A stretch of 20,288 nucleotides of DNA from NCBI RefSeq assembly GCF_004138495.1, contig NZ_ML142852.1:399445-419732 (forward strand), read 5' to 3'. A program made the translations under genes and the position numbers. The notes below the pieces were generated by a model. The model made no database searches. It was given only the letters and a program-made list of their open reading frames with translations, and had not been told where the DNA came from. The DNA is from Phytoactinopolyspora endophytica. GTDB taxonomy: Bacteria > Actinomycetota > Actinomycetes > Jiangellales > Jiangellaceae. This document shows, piece by piece, positions 1 through 6,625 of the stretch. The first letter of the stretch is position 1. Every line of letters starts with the position of its first letter.

Positions 1-1
1 G

Positions 2-736
2 GCGGCCGCGGCGCTCGACGCCCACTCAACGACCCTCGTGCTGCTCGTCGCGAGCAACGAGGCGGAGCGCACGAACGTCATCAAGTACGTCACGGCGGGC
101 CACGTCGACGGCGTGCTGCTGATCTCCACTCACGAGAACGAGCCGCTCATCGCCTCGCTGCTGGAGGAGAACATACCCGCGGTCGCCTGCGGGATCCCGC
201 TCGGATACTCCGACCGGGTGGCGTCGGTCTCGGTCGACGAGGCCGCCGGGGCCCGGACGATGGTCCGCAGCCTGCGCTCGTCCGGGCGCGAACGCATCGC
301 CACCATCGCCGGACCGCCCGACACCCCGGGTGGCCGGTACCGGCTCGAAGGCTACCGGGACGAGCTGGGCGACCGCTTCGACGAGCGCCTCGTCGCCTAC
401 GGCGACTACAGCGCGGCGTCCGGTTCTGCCGCGATGGCGGAGCTCCTGGACCGCGCACCGGACATCGATGCGGTCTTCGCCGCCTCCGACCTCATGGCAT
501 CCGGAGCCCTGACCACTCTGCGCAAGCTCGGACGACCGGTGCCCGACGACATCGCCGTCGCCGGCTTCGACGACTCCGGCCTGGCCGCGACGCTTGACCC
601 CCCGCTCACGACGATGCACCAGCCGTTCGACCGCATCAGCGCCGAGATGGTGACGCTGTTGCTCGACATCATCGACGGCGCACCCCGTAGATCGGTGACG
701 CTGCCGGCCGACCTGGTAGTCCGCACGAGTACCTGA
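2..736 (+). CDS. LacI-family transcriptional regulator, 5'-truncated by the window edge
   Basis: The open frame runs in from the window edge and ends at TGA 734-736. It encodes the periplasmic-binding-protein-like sensor domain of a LacI/GalR regulator. Family landmarks are a GVLLIS strand, AVFAASDLMASGAL (the usual AxFxxxDxxAxGxL helix), the VPDDIAVAGFDDS strand, and the LTTMHQPFDRI segment near the C-terminus where LacI proteins carry their LTTxxQP element. The N-terminal helix-turn-helix lies outside the window, so DNA target and effector cannot be read; sugars are the usual ligands. A GTG at 38 is an internal codon, not a credible start, because the frame is open and LacI-like upstream of it. 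The gene converges on the acetyltransferase with only 7 bases between the stops. Confidence 0.93.
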   Translation, partial: AAAALDAHSTTLVLLVASNEAERTNVIKYVTAGHVDGVLLISTHENEPLIASLLEENIPAVACGIPLGYSDRVASVSVDEAAGARTMVRSLRSSGRERIATIAGPPDTPGGRYRLEGYRDELGDRFDERLVAYGDYSAASGSAAMAELLDRAPDIDAVFAASDLMASGALTTLRKLGRPVPDDIAVAGFDDSGLAATLDPPLTTMHQPFDRISAEMVTLLLDIIDGAPRRSVTLPADLVVRTST

Positions 737-743
737 GCCGCGC

Positions 744-1343
744 TCAGGCCAATTCGCGACGCATGATCCACCGCGGGCGGCCGCCGCTACGACCCGAGGT
801 GGGTCCGGCGCGGTGGAAGCCGTGCGCCTCGAACAGTCGCGTAGTGCCGACATACCCGCTGATCACGTCGACGCGCTCGTCGTCGCTCACCTCGACCGGG
901 TATCCCTCGACCACCTCGGCACCATGAGCGGCGGCGTGTTCGACGGCACCGTCCAGCAGCGCATGCATCAGGCCCCGGCCACGATATCCGGCACGAACGA
1001 CGAAGCAGACCGCGACCCAGGCGTCGCGCTCGCCCAGAAAGGGGATCGTGCGGGCGTTCATCAGCCGCCGATAGGTGCTGCGTGGCGCCACGGAACACCA
1101 GCCGGCCGGCGCATCGTCCACGTAGGCGATCACGCCCGGGCCCGGTTCCATGTCGCATAGCTGACGCATGAACTCCGGGCGCTCCTCGTTCGACACCCGC
1201 GAGTCTCGGTAGGACATGCACCAGCATCCCTTGCCGCCGGGTTTCTTGACCCCGACGACCTCAGCGAAGTCGGCGAATCGACCAACGGCGGATCGAACCT
1301 CCAGCGCCGGATCGGCATCGCCAGCGCTCTGGACGGTCTGCAT
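744..1343 (-). CDS. GNAT-family N-acetyltransferase
   Basis: A 199-residue protein of the GNAT fold, which transfers acetyl from acetyl-CoA to an amine. The acetyl-CoA pyrophosphate loop is visible at about residues 116-125 as VRAGYRGRGL, matching R/Q-x-x-G-x-G/A, followed by the helix MHALLDGAVEHA. The N-terminal part carries GCWCMSYR (residues 39-46), a cysteine/tryptophan-rich motif I associate with one actinobacterial GNAT subfamily of unknown substrate. The C-terminus has the usual LFEAHGF strand-turn. The start is ATG at 1343. No Shine-Dalgarno is seen, but TACCGT lies exactly 6 bases upstream of the ATG, which suggests a leaderless transcript. It converges with the LacI-type gene. The substrate is unknown. 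Confidence 0.88.
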   Translation of the reverse strand: MQTVQSAGDADPALEVRSAVGRFADFAEVVGVKKPGGKGCWCMSYRDSRVSNEERPEFMRQLCDMEPGPGVIAYVDDAPAGWCSVAPRSTYRRLMNARTIPFLGERDAWVAVCFVVRAGYRGRGLMHALLDGAVEHAAAHGAEVVEGYPVEVSDDERVDVISGYVGTTRLFEAHGFHRAGPTSGRSGGRPRWIMRRELA

Positions 1344-1354
1344 GAGATCACGGT

Positions 1355-1360
1355 ACGCGG
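1355..1360 (-). promoter_or_regulatory. -10 box of the GNAT gene, leaderless arrangement
   Basis: On the minus strand TACCGT is followed by GATCTC and then the ATG at 1343. A TANNNT box 6-7 bases before the start codon is the usual signature of leaderless actinobacterial mRNAs. The -35 region (CTTCCA, about 18 bases further) is poor. Confidence 0.45.
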
Positions 1361-1450
1361 AGACGCTGCGAATGGAAGACTGTCAGCAACGTGCCACCAA
1401 TCGAACCCATACCGTGCTGGTCGAAGCGCTGGTGGACAAGTTGTGATGAG

Positions 1451-1490
1451 CCAGTCAAATGACCGGCACGGCAATCATATGACTGGTACG
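1451..1490. repeat. Tandem operator-like repeat (two TCAnnTGAC sites, 20-bp pitch)
   Basis: Two similar 16-mers lie 20 bases apart: TCAAATGACCGGCACG at 1455-1470 and TCATATGACTGGTACG at 1475-1490 (13 of 16 identical). Each has a dyad core TCA-N2-TGA. The first extends to CCAGTCA / TGACCGG (one mismatch), and the outer CCAGTCA (1451-1457) is also the reverse complement of TGACTGG (1480-1486). A 20-bp pitch is about two helical turns, as expected for two dimers bound on one DNA face. It lies about 90-130 bases upstream of the GNAT -10. Confidence 0.45.
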
Positions 1491-1511
1491 CCGGTCGCGA
1501 AGTCTCGTCGA

Positions 1512-1650
1512 ACTCGCTGTGCAGGTCGTCCGGGTCGTGTACGGCGATGAGACCAGCAGCCACCGCCTCGCGGAGAAGCTTCGGGGCCTGCGGTGCGTTC
1601 GCTTGGGAGATGCCAGATCGCTCTCGGATGCTCGCGTTAGTTTCCTGTGG
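1512..1650 (-). pseudogene. Possible remnant of a winged-helix C-terminal domain (AlbA/AAA_4-type protein tail)
   Basis: Directly after the helicase stop, in the same minus-strand frame, the translation reads TNASIRERSGISQANAP then KLLREAVAAGLIAVHDPDD. This has the shape of a winged helix (helix-turn-helix followed by AGLI wing) and resembles, from memory, the TNASIRERFGI...ASRLIREALEAGLIKPADPD tail of AlbA/divergent-AAA ATP-binding proteins. It has no start codon in a sensible place and no upstream domains, and the frame continues into unrelated sequence, so if real it is a decayed fragment. It makes up roughly half of the otherwise empty 1344-1650 interval. Confidence 0.4.
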
Positions 1651-3786
1651 CTACAGCGACGTCGACAACCTGTCCGTCAGCAGCGAGACGAGAGCCTCGA
1701 GTTGAACGTCGGCTGCCGACCCCACCTCTTCGTCCGAACCGTCAAGTGCCCTGGCGGCCAACCCGGCCTTGCTGTCGATCAGCTCCGCGATCCTCGTGTC
1801 GATGGTCTGCGCGGCGATGATGCGCCAGGCGGTGACAGGTTCGGCCTGACCGATGCGGTGGACGCGGTCGATGGCCTGCGTCTGCTCGGCGGCGGACCAC
1901 GAGAGCTCGGCGAGGACCATGTTGGAGGCGACCTGCAAGTTGAGGCCCACACCGGCAGCGGTCAGCGAGCAGACCGCGATGGAGACGTCAGGATCGTTCG
2001 TAAAGGCGTCGATGTTCTTCTGGCGCTGCTTCCCGGTCTGATCGCCCCGTATCGACGAGTAGCGCATGCCACGCTCGGTGAAGGCCTGCTCGGCGAAGTC
2101 CATCACGTCGACGTGCTTGGCGAAGAAGACGACCTTGCCCACGCTGCGGGCGAGCTGCGCGGCGTAATCGGCGGCCAAGCCGGCCTTGGCCTGGCCGATG
2201 CGGCGGATCATGCTGAACACGTTCTCGCTGGACTTCGCCGTCGCGGTATCGGCCAGCTCCCAGCCGGCGACCCGGCGCACGAGGTCGTGGTCAATTCCAT
2301 GCGCGACGACGCCGGAGGTCCGCGCTTCGAGTGCGCTCTCGTAGCGCGACACGAGGCGGTCCGCGAGCTCGCGTTCGGCATCGCGGATCGAGCGGCCGAC
2401 GGCGCCGTCGAGCTCAACGGGCAGGTCGGCCACACGGCGAGCGGGGATGTCGGCGGCGACCTCGGCCTTACGGCGGCGGACGATTCCCAGGTCGATCACG
2501 CCGGCGCGAGCGGCGACGGAGAACCCGGGATCCGCCGGTGTCAGGCCGGTCTCCTCCAGGGACTCCATCAGCTCGGCGCCCGGTTTCTTCTCGTCGATCC
2601 ATCCGAGGAACTGCCAGATGGCCCTGAAGTCCTCGATGTCGTTGATCAGCGGAGTGCCGGTGAGCGCCATCAAGAGGGGCCGCACGGTGCGGGCCCGGAT
2701 CTGTTCGGAGAGCTGGCGAACGTGCTGGGAGCGCTGGGACTTCTTGTTCTTGATGAAATGCGCCTCGTCAACCACCATGCCTCGGAAGCCGAGGTCCCCG
2801 AGCCATCCGATGTGACGATCGAGAAGTTCGTAGTTGACGATGATGATCTCGGCGAACCCGTCGATCGTGTCACCGTCTCCATGGACCACAGTGGCCGGGT
2901 GCGCCGGCGTCCACCGGCCGGCCTCACGTGCCCAGTTGGTCTTGACAACATTCGGCACGACGACGAGCAGCGGGTACGCGTTCGCGGCCTGTGCGGCAAG
3001 CAGCGCCTGAGCTGTCTTCCCCAGCCCTGGCTCATCGGCGAGCAGGAAGTTCCTGTGGCCGGACTCGGCTGCGGCGACCAGCTGTGCCTGGTGTGGCATC
3101 AGCTCCAGGCCATCCGGTGCTCGCAGCGAGGATGCTTCGGGAAGGGCCATGCAGGCCGATGCCCCGTCGGCGGCGTACTCGAACGAGTTGAGCAGAGGGC
3201 CGATCAGCTCCCAACCGGCCAGGCGGCGCGGGCGCGGCTCACTTGGGCCGACCGATGCGAAATCGGGAGCCAGGAAGGGATTGGCGAGTTGCCGGGAGAC
3301 GACCGACTGCGGCACCACCTGACGCTTCGTCGTGGCGGTGGCGGGCGCTGGCGCGCTGGTGGTGACCTCGTCGGCGCGTGGCTCCAGGCCGGCCGCGATC
3401 AGCATGTCCCGCTTGAGCGATCTGGCCGCGTCGCCGATGACGGCGTCCTCAGCGAGCAGCGCCAGGAGCGACGCGTCGCGGGCGGCGACCTTCGCCAGGA
3501 TCGTCGCGATCCCGTCGAGGCGCTTGAGCTGCTCGGTGCGGTACGTGTCACTTGTCGAGTCGTCCGTCTTGACGCGGGCACGTTCCTCACGCACCAGCAG
3601 GGCTATGACCTGAAATTCGGTGCGTATCGAGGGTGTCAACGGGCCGCGCTCAGCGGCCGCCTCGACGTCGCGGACGGCGCGCGCGAGGATCGGGATGATT
3701 CCGTCGTTGTCCCGGTCACGGGCCCGACGCCGGGATCGGGTGGTCGTTCGGGTAGCGCCGGGCTGGCGCTGAACGCCTCTAGCCAA
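1651..3786 (-). CDS. SNF2-family helicase/ATPase, SMARCAL1-like (DEAD/DEAH box type)
   Basis: A 711-residue superfamily-2 ATPase that would translocate on or anneal DNA. Seen in order: a basic actinobacterial N-terminal domain with IIPILARAVRDVEAA and QLKRLDGIATILAKVAARD; Walker A DEPGLGKT (residues about 251-258); VNYELL; DEAH (about 340-343); the motif III region ALTGTPL; helicase-C with VVFFAKHVDVMDFAEQ; and motif VI QAIDRVHRIGQ (about 637-647). The DEPGLGKT and VHRIGQ forms are typical of SMARCAL1/ZRANB3-like SNF2 enzymes. I choose TTG at 3786 because AAAGAGGAGG lies 5 bases before it and the product then begins MARGVQRQ; a longer frame to 3969 has no such site and reads as low-complexity Arg/Ala/Pro sequence. 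The stop is TAG 1651-1653. No nuclease or methyltransferase partner is adjacent, so a repair/replication-restart role is more likely than a defence system. Confidence 0.9.
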   Translation of the reverse strand: MARGVQRQPGATRTTTRSRRRARDRDNDGIIPILARAVRDVEAAAERGPLTPSIRTEFQVIALLVREERARVKTDDSTSDTYRTEQLKRLDGIATILAKVAARDASLLALLAEDAVIGDAARSLKRDMLIAAGLEPRADEVTTSAPAPATATTKRQVVPQSVVSRQLANPFLAPDFASVGPSEPRPRRLAGWELIGPLLNSFEYAADGASACMALPEASSLRAPDGLELMPHQAQLVAAAESGHRNFLLADEPGLGKTAQALLAAQAANAYPLLVVVPNVVKTNWAREAGRWTPAHPATVVHGDGDTIDGFAEIIIVNYELLDRHIGWLGDLGFRGMVVDEAHFIKNKKSQRSQHVRQLSEQIRARTVRPLLMALTGTPLINDIEDFRAIWQFLGWIDEKKPGAELMESLEETGLTPADPGFSVAARAGVIDLGIVRRRKAEVAADIPARRVADLPVELDGAVGRSIRDAERELADRLVSRYESALEARTSGVVAHGIDHDLVRRVAGWELADTATAKSSENVFSMIRRIGQAKAGLAADYAAQLARSVGKVVFFAKHVDVMDFAEQAFTERGMRYSSIRGDQTGKQRQKNIDAFTNDPDVSIAVCSLTAAGVGLNLQVASNMVLAELSWSAAEQTQAIDRVHRIGQAEPVTAWRIIAAQTIDTRIAELIDSKAGLAARALDGSDEEVGSAADVQLEALVSLLTDRLSTSL

Positions 3787-3791
3787 TCGTT

Positions 3792-3801
3792 CCTCCTCTT
3801 T
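3792..3801 (-). promoter_or_regulatory. Strong Shine-Dalgarno fixing a TTG start
   Basis: The minus strand reads AAAGAGGAGG-AACGA-TTG. This is the only strong ribosome-binding site near the 5' end of the helicase, and it sets the start at 3786. Confidence 0.7.
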
Positions 3802-3884
3802 CTGGTGTGCCGGGTCACCGGCGTCACCGTAGGCGAAGCCGCGAGCCGTGTTCCGGCCCGGGGACGCCGGTGCAGCAGCCAGCG

Positions 3885-3926
3885 GTGCCGATCCCGACGA
3901 CGGGACTCGATCCCACCGATCGGCAC
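3885..3926. repeat. Nested inverted repeat in the putative helicase leader
   Basis: Arms GTGCCGATC (3885-3893) and GATCGGCAC (3918-3926) are perfectly complementary over 9 bases around a 24-base centre. The centre holds two alternative small stems, CCCG/CGGG (3893-3896 with 3901-3904) and GGGA/TCCC (3902-3905 with 3911-3914). It lies 99 bases upstream of the helicase start and could be an operator or an RNA structure in the leader. Confidence 0.45.
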
Positions 3927-4149
3927 AGGCAGCGGAGAAGACTCCCGGGAGAAGACACCCTCCGGGCACGCTTCACTACAGTGCGGCGCCGCACAGACCT
4001 GCGTCTCAAATTCTGCAACGCCACAGCGGCCCCACGTCTGGCTGTCCCCACTCCGGGAAGCAGCCTGTCAATGGACACACACATTGGGTGCTAACCGCCA
4101 ACCCCCGAACGCGCCCAGAACGCAAATCGAGCGTCCCTTCGGACGGCAC

Positions 4150-4167
4150 TGTGACTACCGTGAACGG
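4150..4167. repeat. TGTGACTACCGTGAACGG motif, copy 1
   Basis: It matches TGTGACTACTGTGACGG at 5416-5432 apart from one substitution and one inserted A. It lies 36 bases beyond the 3' end of the tRNA gene. Its function is unknown; see the copy upstream of glpR. Confidence 0.35.
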
Positions 4168-4202
4168 CCTCGACCCGGTCAGTTGTTCTAGTGAGACGAA
4201 TG

Positions 4203-4278
4203 TGGTGGAGCTGAGGGGATTCGAACCCCTGGCCTCCTCGTTGCGAACGAGGCGCGCTACCAACTGCGCCACAGCCCC
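4203..4278 (-). tRNA. tRNA-Ala (anticodon CGC)
   Basis: A 76-nt cloverleaf on the minus strand with encoded CCA. The acceptor GGGGCTG pairs with CAGCTCC (one G-U). The D arm is GCGC-loop-GCGC. The anticodon arm is CCTCG-TTCGCAA-CGAGG, giving anticodon CGC, which reads the alanine codon GCG. The T arm is AGGGG-TTCGAAT-CCCCT. It lies downstream of glpR and upstream of the helicase region, in the same orientation. tRNA 3' ends are common integration sites, but no second copy of this 3' end was found in the window. Confidence 0.96.
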
Positions 4279-4296
4279 CGGATCAAGACCTGGACG

Positions 4297-4323
4297 AGCT
4301 TACCATCCGACCACGCTGGGCAA
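4297..4323 (-). promoter_or_regulatory. Putative tRNA-Ala promoter
   Basis: On the minus strand TTGCCC (4318-4323) precedes TAAGCT (4297-4302) by 15 bases, a slightly short spacer. The tRNA begins 18 bases after the -10. The placement is sensible for a stable-RNA promoter but the boxes are imperfect. Confidence 0.35.
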
Positions 4324-4387
4324 GGAATCCGCTGGCCAGCGCGTCATATGCCCATGGTCCCCGGCAACCGCACGGTGCGCGGCACGT

Positions 4388-5347
4388 TCATTCGCCCACG
4401 GCCCGGCGCTTCTGAGGCAGCTCCTCCTCGGACATGTCGGCTGCGTCACCGTCCGCATCCGACGTCTCACGGGCGACGGGCGTGGCCGGTGGACGCGACG
4501 GGAGATCGAACGACCGGGCGTTCTCCAGGCGACCAGAAGTCCACGATCCGGCCTGTCCCAGATCGATCTTGCGCGCCACGCGCGGCGGAGCTTTCGGCTT
4601 GGTGACGTACGTCGGTAGCGGCACGTCGACAGGCTCCCAGGTGTCTCCGGCAGGCTCCTCCGGCTCGGCCGGCGCGTCCAGCACCGCGATCCTGGTGCCG
4701 TCGTCCACCTCCACTGGCGTCTCGTGGTCCGCCACATGTTCTGGCCCAGCGCTCTGATGAGCCATCCGGCGACGAACCGCTCTGCGCCGTTGATGCTGTG
4801 CAACCGCGGCCCTTCTCGCCAGCACCAGGAAGCCGCACAGCATCGTCCCGGCGAGCATCGGGGTCCAGCCGGGAAGGGGGCCCAGGAGAGTCCCGGCAAC
4901 ACCGACGACCGTGGCCACAAGCAATATCGTGAGCATCCGGCGACGACGACTCGCCGCTCGCGAGAACGTCTCCTCCAGCTGCCTGAGCGTCGGATCCGCC
5001 GCAGATAGCTCGCTACGCGACCCCGACCGCCCGGCATCGCCGTCGCTGCCTGACTCGGGCGCCGGGTCACTGCCCGAGGTGGCTCCCACACGGCCGGCTG
5101 AAGCGGCCCGCGACGTTGCCATCCCGGTGGCGTCCCCCGCGACGATGATCCGGGCGTCTATGCCTCCCGCGACCGTATGGTGCGGAGCGTGGATCGGACC
5201 GGATTTGCGCCGCAGCACCCGTACGCCATGCGCGGCGTCCGTCTCGCGCGCCCTTTCGACTTCCTCGTTGCGCCGTACCCACCGGGGAACAAGGACGGCC
5301 AGCCACGCGGCTACGATCGCCGCATAGATCAGGCCGCTGTACCCCAT
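4388..5347 (-). CDS. glpR: Divisome membrane protein GlpR/SepX
   Basis: A 319-residue membrane protein. It starts MGYSGLIYAAIVAAWLAVLV then PRWVRR, a membrane helix at about residues 4-22 ending in the conserved PRWxRR. A basic/Ser-rich cytosolic stretch follows, then LRQLEETFSRAASRRRRML, two closely spaced membrane helices (about 138-156 and 161-178), and an acidic C-terminal tail with PLPTYVTKPKAPPR. This layout, and its place next to galU-moeA-rimJ, matches GlpR of Corynebacterium/Mycobacterium and SepX of Streptomyces, the membrane receptor of the gephyrin-like protein Glp that acts at the septum with FtsZ-linked proteins. I choose ATG 5347, since a TTG eight codons upstream adds non-membrane residues. 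A 140-base gap separates it from the rimJ-like gene, so it probably has its own promoter. Confidence 0.85.
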   Translation of the reverse strand: MGYSGLIYAAIVAAWLAVLVPRWVRRNEEVERARETDAAHGVRVLRRKSGPIHAPHHTVAGGIDARIIVAGDATGMATSRAASAGRVGATSGSDPAPESGSDGDAGRSGSRSELSAADPTLRQLEETFSRAASRRRRMLTILLVATVVGVAGTLLGPLPGWTPMLAGTMLCGFLVLARRAAVAQHQRRRAVRRRMAHQSAGPEHVADHETPVEVDDGTRIAVLDAPAEPEEPAGDTWEPVDVPLPTYVTKPKAPPRVARKIDLGQAGSWTSGRLENARSFDLPSRPPATPVARETSDADGDAADMSEEELPQKRRAVGE

Positions 5348-5355
5348 GACATCAG

Positions 5356-5361
5356 ACGGTA
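5356..5361 (-). promoter_or_regulatory. Possible glpR -10 box
   Basis: The minus strand reads TACCGT-CTGATGTC-ATG, a TANNNT box 8 bases before the chosen start, consistent with leaderless or near-leaderless mRNA. No Shine-Dalgarno is visible and the -35 is not clear. Confidence 0.35.
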
Positions 5362-5415
5362 CGGTGCACAACGTCGCTGGCGGTGGACCTACGGCGGTGT
5401 GTCGCCGGTAACGGA

Positions 5416-5432
5416 TGTGACTACTGTGACGG
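5416..5432. repeat. TGTGACTACTGTGACGG motif, copy 2, upstream of glpR
   Basis: Contains TGTGAC twice, separated by TAC (5416-5430), inside the rimJ-glpR gap and about 70 bases upstream of the glpR ATG. It is nearly identical to 4150-4167. It could be a regulator site for glpR. On the plus strand TACTGT looks like a -10, but no plus-strand gene follows. Confidence 0.35.
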
Positions 5433-5487
5433 TTTGCCTACCGCCGCCGACGGCTCATCATGCCACGACGCGACTCATCATCGATGA

Positions 5488-6102
5488 TCACGGGAGCCGT
5501 TGAGACGCGTGCCAGCGGTTCAGCAAGCCGTCCGGGACATCCTCGACGGTCAGCGCAAACGACCGGTGGTCACGCCAATCACCATCGATGTGCAGCAGTC
5601 TCGGGCGCACGCCCTCGTCCCGGAAACCGAGCTTCTCCACCACGCGCAGGGACGCCTGGTTCTCCGGCCGGATGTTCACCTCAAGCCGGTGCAGTCCGGC
5701 GGTGAAGAAGCAGTAGTCGACCGTGAGCGCCAACGCGGTGGGGATGATGCCGCGTCCGGCCAGCGCGCCGTCGACCCAATACCCCACCGTCCCCATCCGG
5801 GCCGAGCCCCAGATGATGTTGGAGACGCCCAGCTGGCCCGCCAGCCGGCCCTGGTAGGTCACCGCCCAGGACAGGGCCTCATCCGTTCGTCCCTGCGCCG
5901 AGTACATCCGCACCATCTGACGGAAGCTCATCGGCGGCGAGGACGACGACGGCGGTGGCGTCGCCTCCCAGCGACGCAGCCACTCCGCATTGCGTGACCG
6001 GATCTCTGCCCACGCCCGAGCGTCCCGGTACCGCAACGGCCGCAGCCCCACCGGCGGGTCATCCAGCTCGACCGGCCAGCCCAGCCGGGAACCCGTCTTC
6101 AC
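5488..6102 (-). CDS. RimJ/RimL-type GNAT N-acetyltransferase
   Basis: A 204-residue acetyltransferase of the ribosomal-protein-alanine type. It has the VGLRPLRYRDARAW opening, WAVTYQGRLAGQLGVSNI, the YWVDGALAGRGIIPTAL segment that binds acetyl-CoA (RGIIPTAL standing for the RGKGxAxEA loop), LHRLEVNIRPENQASLRVVEKLGF and a DHRSFAL end, all standard RimJ landmarks. It starts at GTG 6102, overlapping the mog TGA (GTGA), so translation is likely coupled. A rimJ-like gene sits beside moeA/glp and glpR in many actinobacteria. Its real substrate, ribosomal or divisome, is not known from sequence. Confidence 0.9.
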   Translation of the reverse strand: MKTGSRLGWPVELDDPPVGLRPLRYRDARAWAEIRSRNAEWLRRWEATPPPSSSSPPMSFRQMVRMYSAQGRTDEALSWAVTYQGRLAGQLGVSNIIWGSARMGTVGYWVDGALAGRGIIPTALALTVDYCFFTAGLHRLEVNIRPENQASLRVVEKLGFRDEGVRPRLLHIDGDWRDHRSFALTVEDVPDGLLNRWHASQRLP

Positions 6103-6587
6103 GACGCGGCGCTCCTGGGATGGTCGCCACCCGCGATCTGATCGACGGCGTGGGCCAGCACGGGCTCCAAGACGGCAAGACCGTCCCGGACTCCACCCGT
6201 CGACCCCGGTAGGTTCACCACGAAAGTGCGCCCTGCCCGCCCGACGATTCCGCGGGACAGTACGGCCGTCGGTACCCCGTTGGCCCTGCCGTGCGCCCGG
6301 ATCGCCTCGGCCAGCCCGGGCACCTGAACGTCCACCACCCGCAGTGTCATCTCCGGAGTCTGATCGTTCGGGTTCAGACCGGTGCCGCCCGTCGTCACGA
6401 CGACGTCGTATCCCGCGTCGACGGCCTCCCGCAGAGCGGCCTCCACCTCCGGGCCGTCGGGGACGACCGTCGGGCCGTCGACGTCCGCACCGAGAGCGCG
6501 CAACCCATCGGCGAGCACCGGCCCGCTCCTGTCCTCGTACACACCGGCCGCAGCTCTGGTCGACACGGTCACTACCAACGCTCTCAT
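6099..6587 (-). CDS. mog: Molybdopterin adenylyltransferase (MoaB/Mog family)
   Basis: A 162-residue protein that would adenylate molybdopterin before molybdate insertion. It begins MRALVVTVSTRAAAGVYEDRSG, then DGPTVVPDG, YDVVVTTGGTGLNPNDQTPE (the TTGGTG loop at residues 65-70 binds the cofactor) and VVNLPGSTGGV. The start is ATG 6587. A GTG at 6626 is in frame and overlaps the moaC stop by one base, but adds 13 residues (SCRYDRTSGDGP) not typical of the family and covers a perfect hairpin. The gene is embedded between moaC and the GNAT with tight spacing, in one operon. Confidence 0.9.
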   Translation of the reverse strand: MRALVVTVSTRAAAGVYEDRSGPVLADGLRALGADVDGPTVVPDGPEVEAALREAVDAGYDVVVTTGGTGLNPNDQTPEMTLRVVDVQVPGLAEAIRAHGRANGVPTAVLSRGIVGRAGRTFVVNLPGSTGGVRDGLAVLEPVLAHAVDQIAGGDHPRSAAS

Positions 6588-6603
6588 CGGCCCGTCACCT
6601 GAC

Positions 6604-6624
6604 GTCCTGTCATAACGACAGGAC
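6604..6624. repeat. Perfect inverted repeat at the moaC-mog junction
   Basis: Arms GTCCTGTC (6604-6611) and GACAGGAC (6617-6624) flank a 5-base loop. It begins right after the moaC stop and ends 17 bases before the mog ATG. In mRNA it would form an 8-bp hairpin just upstream of the mog ribosome-binding region. It could be an attenuator, an mRNA-processing or translation-control element, or a protein operator. Confidence 0.55.
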
Positions 6625-6625
6625 A

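Larger units (their letters stand above)
1344..1650. other. Intergenic region between GNAT start and helicase stop
   Basis: About 307 bases without an intact gene. It holds the GNAT promoter (about 1355-1385), the tandem dyad at 1451-1490 and the possible winged-helix remnant at about 1512-1650. A GTG-started frame at 1348-1563 on the minus strand overlaps the remnant and has no ribosome-binding site, so I do not call it a gene. Confidence 0.6.
3787..4202. other. Intergenic region between helicase and tRNA-Ala
   Basis: About 416 bases without a gene I can support. It contains the helicase ribosome-binding site, the nested dyad at 3885-3926, a perfect but unpartnered TTGACA on the minus strand (4066-4071, no TANNNT 16-18 bases downstream), and a TGTGACTAC motif at 4150-4167 that is shared with the glpR upstream region. 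No att-like copy of the tRNA end was seen. Confidence 0.55.

Noticed and set aside
4066..4071. Perfect TTGACA on the minus strand upstream of the helicase
   Set aside because: No TANNNT box 16-18 bases downstream (the sequence there is GGGACA/GGACAG), so a promoter is not supported.
1519..4191. Long 890-codon open frame on the plus strand
   Set aside because: It lies opposite the SNF2 helicase, whose motifs are unmistakable. Long antisense frames are expected in high-GC codon bias, and the translation shows no domain.
4006..4272. Minus-strand frame beginning MAQLVARLVRNEEARGSNPLS
   Set aside because: This is the classic spurious translation of a tRNA gene; it covers the tRNA-Ala.
4203..4278. 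tRNA-Ala as an integrated-element attachment site
   Set aside because: No second copy of the tRNA 3' end, integrase or phage gene is present in the window.
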